Shown piece after piece: positions 40,906-47,334 of a stretch of 47,334 nucleotides of DNA (within the stretch, counting starts at the first letter, position 1; every line of letters starts with the position of its first letter). The position numbers were made by a program, and so were the translations under genes. The DNA comes from Spirochaetia bacterium (GTDB lineage: Bacteria; Spirochaetota; UBA4802; UBA5550). Where the stretch lies: positions 1 to 47,334 of the forward strand of contig VFJS01000087.1 of NCBI GenBank assembly GCA_009885955.1. Reading direction: 5' to 3'. The notes beneath the pieces are model-generated. The model searched no databases, was not told where the DNA came from, and saw nothing but the letters and a program-made list of their open reading frames with translations.

Positions 40906-43900
40906 CTACTGCCAGTCAACAAACAGCAGTTGGGCAACGGGCTTTTCACCGGTTATCGTAAAAAAAGCAGAGGCATACCCCTCAACCTGGTCCCGGTAAA
41001 ATTCCCTGAGCGCTGCCAGGTGCTGTTCATTATCAATCTTATCTGTCTTATAATCGATTATCTTCCAGGTATTATTATGAAAGTAGACAAGGTCTATTAT
41101 CCCTGACGAATATATCTCCTTTCCTCCTTCCATGAATACAAGGTCAACGGGAAATTCAGGAATACGTCTTCCGGCCTTCAGGCACTCAGCCATTTCAGGC
41201 GAAGCCATTGCCTTCCGTACATGCCTCCTGAGCAGGTCCATGCCGTCTGCAGTAATATCAACCCCTGCCTCTTCTGCTGCGTGAGCTGCGATGCCGTCAA
41301 TCCCGGCGTCCATGAGCTTTAACGCTTCCTCTTTATGTATTTCACCGCCAGTGCCAAGTCTCCTGATTATCAGTTCCATGGAGCGGTGGAAAAGGGTTCC
41401 ATGCCCGCTCCCGTATCCCTCTGTTTCACGCACCATGGCCTTTTCATGGGAGAAGGTCCGCTTTTCGTATTTTTCAACGGAGTGACTGATGATATCATCA
41501 AGAGATTTCTTTCGTTTCTTCTCAACGGCTGCAATCTTCTTTATTGCTGCGGATCCGGCAGTATCTCCGCTGCTTAATGCAACATGGGGCATGGGTATAA
41601 GCGGTAATTCTTCATCTGCATCTGTAATACCGGCCTCTGCAACTGTGAACATGTTCGATTTTCTGTAACTGTCAATGAGCTTTTTGTAAAGGGCTGCCGG
41701 CTTATCATGATAAAAAGGTATCACGAGATAGTCCCGCGCCCTGGTGGCAGCTACATAGGTGACCCGGTCATCTTCCCTGGACATCTCCTTCTTCTCGTCA
41801 TCGACCCTGTCTTCAAATCCCGACGACCCTGTTTCATACAGATAAGACTTGTATTCAGCATCCCTGTACCTGTCCCGCTTTTCAAGGCCGAACTTGTAGT
41901 AGAGCCTGTCATTCTCACGGTCAAAAATGGTATTCACCCTGTCAGAGCCCTCGGACCCAAGGTCGCAGAGAATTACAACGGGGCTCTCGAGCCCCTTGGC
42001 CTTGTGCGCCGTGAGGAGGCGCACCTCCCTGGTCCCCTTGAAAGGGTAGTACATGGGGTCGAGTTTTTTACCGGAGCAGATATCCTCCATGATTCCGGCC
42101 ATGATATCCGACGGTGAAAGGGATTCACCTGCCCGGGAGTCTATGTATGATATGACTGCATCAAAAATATTCAGCCCCATGACGGGCCTTGTCTGGTTCA
42201 GGATATATTTTATCTTACCTGTCTCCAGGATCTTCCTGAAGCCCCTGGCCGGCGGCATTCCGTTCACCGCCCTGTTATGCCCCTTTAATATTCCAAGGGC
42301 ACTATTGACATTTTTATTCCCGAGGGACTCATCAATGCTGAAATATCTAAAAGTGCCGCCCTTGAGCCTGTGGTCATAGAGGTCGCTGTCGCTTACACCG
42401 CAGTATATGCTCCTAAGGGCTGAGACCACCGCAGGCGGGCTGTCGTGGTTCACGCATCCGTCAAGGAAGCGGAAGGTGTCAATGACCTCGGGAAGTTCAA
42501 GGAGGAAGCCTTCGCCGTCCATGGCAACGGGGATCCCTTCCCTGGAGAGGATTCCGGCATAGAGTTTCATGAATTTTCTTCGTTTAAATAGAAGCATAAA
42601 ATCGCCATAATCAGCACTCCTCCCGTTCATGGGGAGTCCTTTGCTTTCCACGGTCTCTTTGATCCAACGGCACACAGCCATGGCCTCCCTTCTTACCCGG
42701 TGTTCCATCTTCAAGGGCCTGTCTTCATATTTTTTGTTTTTCATATCCTCAGTGTCAGTATCCAGGTCCAGCTGGAGATCAAGGAATATCAGGTTTTCTT
42801 CGCCCATGCACTCCCCCTTTCCCCTGTAGGAGTGGATTGGGGCATAATCAATACCGCTGTCACCGCCAGTTGGGAAAATTTCACCAAAGGCATGGTTATG
42901 GTTTTCCACCAGGGATTCTACGGAGCGGAAGTTCTCCTGGAGATTCTCCACCTTTCCATGGATTCTGAAGATCTCCTTTATCCTTCCATAGATGCTGATA
43001 TCTGCTCTCCTGAACCGGTATATGGACTGCTTCTCATCTCCCACCACGGTCAGCTTCCCGGGCTTCGGCCTTATCTCCTTCCATGGCACATCATCGTATC
43101 CATCCTGGCAGATGTACATGAGCATCTCTGCCATGACCGGGTCCGTGTCCTGGAACTCGTCTACGATGACAAGGTCAAAGCGATCCTGGAAATACTTTCG
43201 TGCCTCAAGGTTGTCCCTTATGAGGCCCCTGGCCTTGATGAGCATATCGCTGAAGTCCAGGGCCCCCAAATCCCCTTTTACTTTTCCATATCGGTCATTG
43301 AAAATATCATAGAGCCTCCTGAAATGGAGATAGAGGTCATAGGACACCTGTGATATGATCTCACCGCTGGCATCCTTAAAAGGTGCCAGAAGATAATGAA
43401 CGAGGGACTTTGCCCTGTCGTCCCCAATTTTGACATTTGGCCATGATTTTTTTTTAGGATCGATAATCTTCAGCCTGGCAAAAAATGAAATTATCTCATC
43501 AATACTCTTCGTTTCAAGGGCCAGCCATTCACCGTAGTTCCGTTTAATCCATTCAAGGCCGTCGGCGTTATCGTTGTCATTCCTGGCCAAAAGGCCGGGT
43601 ATTTCAGAGAAAGCTTCACTGTGCCTCTGCCAGAATCCCTCCAGTGGTATGCCGGGATCGGCAGGTTCCACAGGGGTGAGGTCCCGGTACATGTTCAGCG
43701 TATGAAACAGGCCGATGCCCGTCATGGGGTCGAACTCCCTTTTCATCGGGAGATCCTTCATCCCGGGCGAGGTGAAATATTCCCTGATTACCATTTCCCC
43801 GATACTGTCAATAAGCTCCCCCGATTCCTCTTCGTCAAGGGCCTTTGTGTCCGGGGCAATGCCCGATTCAAGGGGGCGCTCTCTTAAGAGCAGGAGGCAG

Positions 43901-44190
43901 AAGGAGTGTATGGTTCCGATGAACATCTTCTGCAGATGAAGGGCCGACTGATCCCCGGCCTTTTCCAGGGACTGCCGTATGCGGTAGAGGAGCTCATTGG
44001 CGGCCTTTTCTGTGAAAGTCATGACTGCAATCTTTTCCGGTGGCATTTTCAGTTTAGTTATGGCCTCCACAACCCGGCTCACGATGCTGTGGGTCTTGCC
44101 TGTGCCGGCTCCAGCTGTAATGAAGAGGGAATCGGCAAAATTTTTCTTAACCTCTTCACGTATATTAATGTCTACGGGTTTTTTCATCAT
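40906..44190 (-). CDS. addA: AddA/RecB-like helicase-nuclease
   Basis: This 1094-residue UvrD-type (SF1A) helicase is fused to a C-terminal PD-(D/E)xK nuclease. Walker A is ITAGAGTGKTHSIVSRVV (about residues 21-38). VIVDEFQDTDPVMAEML is motif II, VVGDEKQSIYRFRRAD motif III, RLLTAHKAKGLESPVV motif V and VTYVAATRARDYL motif VI. The nuclease shows GIIDLVYF...WKIIDYKTDK near residue 1040. With AddB it resects double-strand breaks for recombination and degrades linear phage DNA. The ATG overlaps the addB stop by 4 nt (ATGA). Confidence 0.93.
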   Translation of the reverse strand: MMKKPVDINIREEVKKNFADSLFITAGAGTGKTHSIVSRVVEAITKLKMPPEKIAVMTFTEKAANELLYRIRQSLEKAGDQSALHLQKMFIGTIHSFCLLLLRERPLESGIAPDTKALDEEESGELIDSIGEMVIREYFTSPGMKDLPMKREFDPMTGIGLFHTLNMYRDLTPVEPADPGIPLEGFWQRHSEAFSEIPGLLARNDNDNADGLEWIKRNYGEWLALETKSIDEIISFFARLKIIDPKKKSWPNVKIGDDRAKSLVHYLLAPFKDASGEIISQVSYDLYLHFRRLYDIFNDRYGKVKGDLGALDFSDMLIKARGLIRDNLEARKYFQDRFDLVIVDEFQDTDPVMAEMLMYICQDGYDDVPWKEIRPKPGKLTVVGDEKQSIYRFRRADISIYGRIKEIFRIHGKVENLQENFRSVESLVENHNHAFGEIFPTGGDSGIDYAPIHSYRGKGECMGEENLIFLDLQLDLDTDTEDMKNKKYEDRPLKMEHRVRREAMAVCRWIKETVESKGLPMNGRSADYGDFMLLFKRRKFMKLYAGILSREGIPVAMDGEGFLLELPEVIDTFRFLDGCVNHDSPPAVVSALRSIYCGVSDSDLYDHRLKGGTFRYFSIDESLGNKNVNSALGILKGHNRAVNGMPPARGFRKILETGKIKYILNQTRPVMGLNIFDAVISYIDSRAGESLSPSDIMAGIMEDICSGKKLDPMYYPFKGTREVRLLTAHKAKGLESPVVILCDLGSEGSDRVNTIFDRENDRLYYKFGLEKRDRYRDAEYKSYLYETGSSGFEDRVDDEKKEMSREDDRVTYVAATRARDYLVIPFYHDKPAALYKKLIDSYRKSNMFTVAEAGITDADEELPLIPMPHVALSSGDTAGSAAIKKIAAVEKKRKKSLDDIISHSVEKYEKRTFSHEKAMVRETEGYGSGHGTLFHRSMELIIRRLGTGGEIHKEEALKLMDAGIDGIAAHAAEEAGVDITADGMDLLRRHVRKAMASPEMAECLKAGRRIPEFPVDLVFMEGGKEIYSSGIIDLVYFHNNTWKIIDYKTDKIDNEQHLAALREFYRDQVEGYASAFFTITGEKPVAQLLFVDWQ

Positions 44191-47138
44191 CCCTTATCCT
44201 CCATTGCCACTGCCTGGATGGCCCTGATCACTTTATCAGGGTATTTCCATTTTAATGCGGTCATGTTGCCGACGCACATGCGGCCGTAATCGCAATAGCG
44301 GCATGAATTGGTGTTCATGTAAAAGGACTTTGAGTCAATGATTCCCTGAAGCACTGCCCCTGCCATTTCCTGGAAGCCGGCCAGTGCACTTTCAAAGTCC
44401 ATGAGCTCCAGCTCATAGCCCCCGTCGGGCGTGATAAAATAGTATCCGCTTTCGATCCTCTCTGCACCGTAATTTTTCAAGAACCCGCTGAATATCATCC
44501 CGTATACAACGTGCTGCAGGCTGTCGCCGTTTTTGATCCACACCAGCTGATCTGAGTCCAGCCGGTTTTTTCCGGTCTTGTAATCGATGAGGCGCGCAAC
44601 GCCGTTCTTTGCATCGATGTCGATCCTGTCAATATATCCGGTCATGGGTATATCATACCCGCCCAGGCTGATGGTCACCGGGTCTTCCGAAAGCAGGTTC
44701 CCGGAGCCGGGATTTTTCTCCTTCAGGCCGAAGGCGGCCTCGGCCATTGCATTGGAAAAGCCTTTTGAAACTATATCCTCATTAGCTAAAACCTTTTCAA
44801 GAATGCCCATGATGTGATTCTTTTCATGCTCGTAGATATTCTTATCGGGCAGGGTCTCCTCCTTCCACTGGAGGAATATTTCTTCTGCTACCTTGTATAG
44901 AATTTTCAGCCTTTCCTTTCTGCCGGTGCCTTCGAGGCGCATCTTATTGAAAAAACCTTCAAGTATCTCATGCATCACTGAACCCCTCGACATTGCATTA
45001 AGCCACGTTACACCGTCGGGATCATCAGGGGGCTCAAGATATTCCGCCCTCAGAATCTTTTTCATGTAATACCTGAAGGGGCACTGCAGCAGGTCTTTCA
45101 GAGACGACGCTGAAAGTTTAATAGAGAAATCTTTCATCCAGTCAAGCTTCCCCTTCTCCATTACCCTGCCGTCATGGGATGTCAGGGAGTCCGACAGGAA
45201 ACGCCGGGCAAGCACTTCGGATATGCTGCGGTAGCTCTCATTGTATGCTGGAAATGAATCCCCTTTTTCAAGAAGCGCCGGGGACTGGTAGGGATTCACG
45301 GGGAAATGTTCATGCATCCGGGAATTGAGTTCCGTTAGGTCGGTTTCCCCGCCGATGGCGCTGATGAAATCTTCAAGGTTTTCGGCACCTTCATAGGCTC
45401 CGCTGTTCAATTCAAAAAAAATCTCCGACGGGGCAACCACGCGCTTCCCGTCGTAAAACACGTAGGAGAGTGAAAGCCTCTCGCCTGCAGTGAAAAGGAG
45501 CTTCTCAATCTCTTTGCCGTTTATTTCAGTCTCATCCAGGGATGATGCCATGCGGTTCTCACCTGCCGCCCTGTTCAGTTCAGCAATTTCTGCATCAAGG
45601 AACAGGGGGTTCTGGACTGCCGTTGCCGGGAATGAGCCATAGGAAAGGCCGGTTACATACAGGGCCCCGGGGCTCCTCCCCAGCGCCTGCCTGAGGGGCA
45701 TCACTTTCAGGGAGCTGACCTCCTTATCCTCCTTAACATATATCCGCGATATATGTCCCTTCAATTCATGGAGTATGATATCCATGGACTTTCCGCCGAG
45801 GTAAAATAATTCCTCATCTGCGAACTCCATGATGGAATCGAGAATGGCCCTCCTTGCCCTGCTCTCGAATTCTCCAAGGGATGCGGAGCATGCTTCTTCA
45901 TAAAAATCGCAGAGAGCATGAATTTTTTCTTCATATCCGCTCTCCGGAGAAAAGGCGAGGGAAAGTCCCTGGAAATTCTCTGTCATTTTCGCAATGGCTG
46001 ATAGGATATCCTTTTTGTACTGATTATCCTCATCTTCCATCAACTCTTTCGTCTTGACTGATATTTCCTTGAACCTGAAATGGCCCTGGAAACCTGAAAG
46101 CAGTTCCCTGACTGCTCCCCGCCCCGCCTTCACGGTATCCCCGGTGTCATGTATAATTTCGGGGAGATGATAGGCACGGTTCGTGAGAAGGGACATAAAA
46201 TATGCCGGGTAGTTTTTCGCTGAAATAAATTCCAGTATTTTATTGAAGAGCTTGTGTGACAGGCTCCAGTTCACCGGTACCCCGCCGGTAAATTCCACGG
46301 AAAGATTATCCTCAATTCCCCAGTCCGATAAGATGTCCCTGATGTTCTGAACGGTTTCATCGTAGTTCACTGCTGCGATGATCGTGTCTTCATAGTCAAT
46401 GCCCGATGAAAGGAGGCGCGATGCCGCTGATGCAGATTCCATGTAGGAGTTGGGAAAGGCATGGAGCTCAATCTTTTCCGTCCCCGTGAGGCCGGATGTA
46501 AGTTCACGGTAATCAGTTATCTCATGATAAGAGGATGCCTTATGTTTCACCAGGTCCAGGAGCCTTTTCTCGCACCAGGTGCCTGCTGAATTGATGTGGG
46601 CGATGATCTCCATGCCGGACAGAGGATTTGTTTTCATGGAATTAATGGATTCAATGATGTTAGTAACCAGGTCCGGGTAATCGATGCCTCCGGCCGATAC
46701 CAGCGCCCTGTTATATGCCTTTAACAGATCATGGAGCGACTTCAGTTTCGGCGTTGAGAGCGCTGATTCAGCTGCATCGGGATCTATCCCCGAGAGCTTC
46801 ATTTTTGTCACAAAGTCCATGAGAGGGAACCTGTAACCGGGATGTTGTATGCATACCGAGAGTATATGCCCGCTGTCGCCGGAGACCATATCGCTGAGGC
46901 ACGAATAAAGGAGCCTCATGGTCTCCCGGGAATTGAGAACTTTTTTCCCTTTGCTGAAATCAATAAAAACAGGAGCAAGGGTATCGGTGACGAAAGTACT
47001 GAAATCCATGACCTTCAGACCGGCAAAGGACCTCTCCTTTCTTACCATGAACTGCTTGAGGTTTGAGGCAAAGACCGGGTTATCCACGAGGACAATCTTT
47101 TCAGATATCGATTTCTTGTTGAATAGAGGTTTTGACAC
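44187..47138 (-). CDS. addB: AddB-like PD-(D/E)xK nuclease subunit
   Basis: This is the 983-residue partner of AddA. The N-terminal ~600 residues resemble an inactive helicase fold with no Walker A. The C-terminal nuclease has GYIDRIDIDAKNGVARLIDY followed by KTGKN (about 845-870), and the Fe-S cluster cysteines: one in LLQCPFRYYM before the nuclease and three in CRYCDYGRMC after it, as in AddB. The start is GTG at 47138 behind GGGAGG; an overlapping ATG nearby is in another frame. It is the first gene of addB-addA-thermonuclease. The low similarity expected in this subunit makes the name depend on layout and the Fe-S motif. Confidence 0.9.
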   Translation of the reverse strand: MSKPLFNKKSISEKIVLVDNPVFASNLKQFMVRKERSFAGLKVMDFSTFVTDTLAPVFIDFSKGKKVLNSRETMRLLYSCLSDMVSGDSGHILSVCIQHPGYRFPLMDFVTKMKLSGIDPDAAESALSTPKLKSLHDLLKAYNRALVSAGGIDYPDLVTNIIESINSMKTNPLSGMEIIAHINSAGTWCEKRLLDLVKHKASSYHEITDYRELTSGLTGTEKIELHAFPNSYMESASAASRLLSSGIDYEDTIIAAVNYDETVQNIRDILSDWGIEDNLSVEFTGGVPVNWSLSHKLFNKILEFISAKNYPAYFMSLLTNRAYHLPEIIHDTGDTVKAGRGAVRELLSGFQGHFRFKEISVKTKELMEDEDNQYKKDILSAIAKMTENFQGLSLAFSPESGYEEKIHALCDFYEEACSASLGEFESRARRAILDSIMEFADEELFYLGGKSMDIILHELKGHISRIYVKEDKEVSSLKVMPLRQALGRSPGALYVTGLSYGSFPATAVQNPLFLDAEIAELNRAAGENRMASSLDETEINGKEIEKLLFTAGERLSLSYVFYDGKRVVAPSEIFFELNSGAYEGAENLEDFISAIGGETDLTELNSRMHEHFPVNPYQSPALLEKGDSFPAYNESYRSISEVLARRFLSDSLTSHDGRVMEKGKLDWMKDFSIKLSASSLKDLLQCPFRYYMKKILRAEYLEPPDDPDGVTWLNAMSRGSVMHEILEGFFNKMRLEGTGRKERLKILYKVAEEIFLQWKEETLPDKNIYEHEKNHIMGILEKVLANEDIVSKGFSNAMAEAAFGLKEKNPGSGNLLSEDPVTISLGGYDIPMTGYIDRIDIDAKNGVARLIDYKTGKNRLDSDQLVWIKNGDSLQHVVYGMIFSGFLKNYGAERIESGYYFITPDGGYELELMDFESALAGFQEMAGAVLQGIIDSKSFYMNTNSCRYCDYGRMCVGNMTALKWKYPDKVIRAIQAVAMEDKG

Positions 47139-47334
47139 GGAACCATCCTCCCGGATTATTTTGTTATCAAAATTTTAAATATGAAAAATGAATTTAATAT
47201 CCTTCTTTCTTGCTTGCAAAAGAATATTAATACTCAGATTTAGAATACCTTTTGAGACATTATAACCCATTTGACCTCACCCTCAGTCCCTCTCCTGGCA
47301 GGAGAGGGATGACTCTAACCAGTGAACAATCCGA
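47139..47334. other. right edge, non-coding, with a palindromic repeat
   Basis: This is the upstream region of addB. At 47287-47309 TCCCTCTCCTG and its exact complement flank a single base, inside a CCTCACCCTCAGTCCCTCT-type element that recurs between genes in many bacteria. Nothing else is recognisable before the window ends. Confidence 0.55.

Noticed and set aside
47287-47309. Hairpin before addB as a terminator
   Set aside because: It sits in a common intergenic palindromic repeat type, has a one-base loop and no T-run.
1-47334. CRISPR array or prophage
   Set aside because: No regularly spaced repeats and no phage structural, integrase or lysis genes are visible.

Overview
The window most likely comes from a member of the Spirochaetota (spirochetes). 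The best evidence is the hook protein FlgE (5696..7069). Counted from its second Met, it has Lys165, Cys178 and Asn179, the residues of the lysinoalanine cross-link described in spirochete hooks. A fliK-flgD-flgE block, Mpl (meso-DAP peptidoglycan recycling), NifS/NifU-type Fe-S assembly, S20, an HU/IHF-like protein, tRNA-Val and AddAB fit a free-living Gram-negative-type bacterium. I cannot assign a genus. Left arm (1..12.56 kb), mostly housekeeping: a structured non-coding stretch at the edge, nifS-nifU and a SpoU-type rRNA/tRNA methyltransferase on the minus strand, then the hook genes fliK-flgD-flgE closed by hairpins. These are followed on the minus strand by slipin-nfeD and mpl, then a small exported protein, then rpsT-HU-tRNA(Val) ending in a strong terminator.

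Middle (12.6..19.8 kb), accessory and partly decayed: a two-gene cassette with a DUF4258-like protein; a BrnA-like antitoxin behind a broken brnT; a degraded second copy of parts of the 17-18.6 kb region; an AbiEi/AbiEii-like type IV toxin-antitoxin pair with a consensus promoter and palindromic operator candidates; a WYL-domain regulator; two small unknown genes; and an ADP-ribosylglycohydrolase fragment.

Core (19.8..35.0 kb): a complete type 3 BREX phage-defence operon, brxF-brxC-pglX-[ATPase, PIN-like protein, RNA ligase]-brxHII-pglZ-brxA, with overlapping or closely spaced genes. The bracketed module is the most unusual thing here. A DUF3696-type ABC ATPase, a PIN-like nuclease and a complete Rnl2-type RNA ligase sit inside the operon between the methylase and the helicase. 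PIN enzymes leave 5'-phosphate/3'-OH ends that such a ligase can reseal without end-healing enzymes. I therefore infer a built-in RNA cut-and-repair arm whose control is tied to BREX. This is a hypothesis from gene content and motifs.

Right of BREX (35.0..40.9 kb): about 0.65 kb without genes, a GmrSD/BrxU-like DUF262 nuclease on the opposite strand (a possible partner covering modified phage DNA), an unknown protein, a short SSB, a Fic AMP-transferase-like protein and an exported thermonuclease. The last is in an operon with addB-addA, the RecBCD-type repair helicase-nuclease that fills the rest of the window. Near-identical 52-nt palindromic repeats lie in opposite orientation at 3.26 and 39.02 kb.
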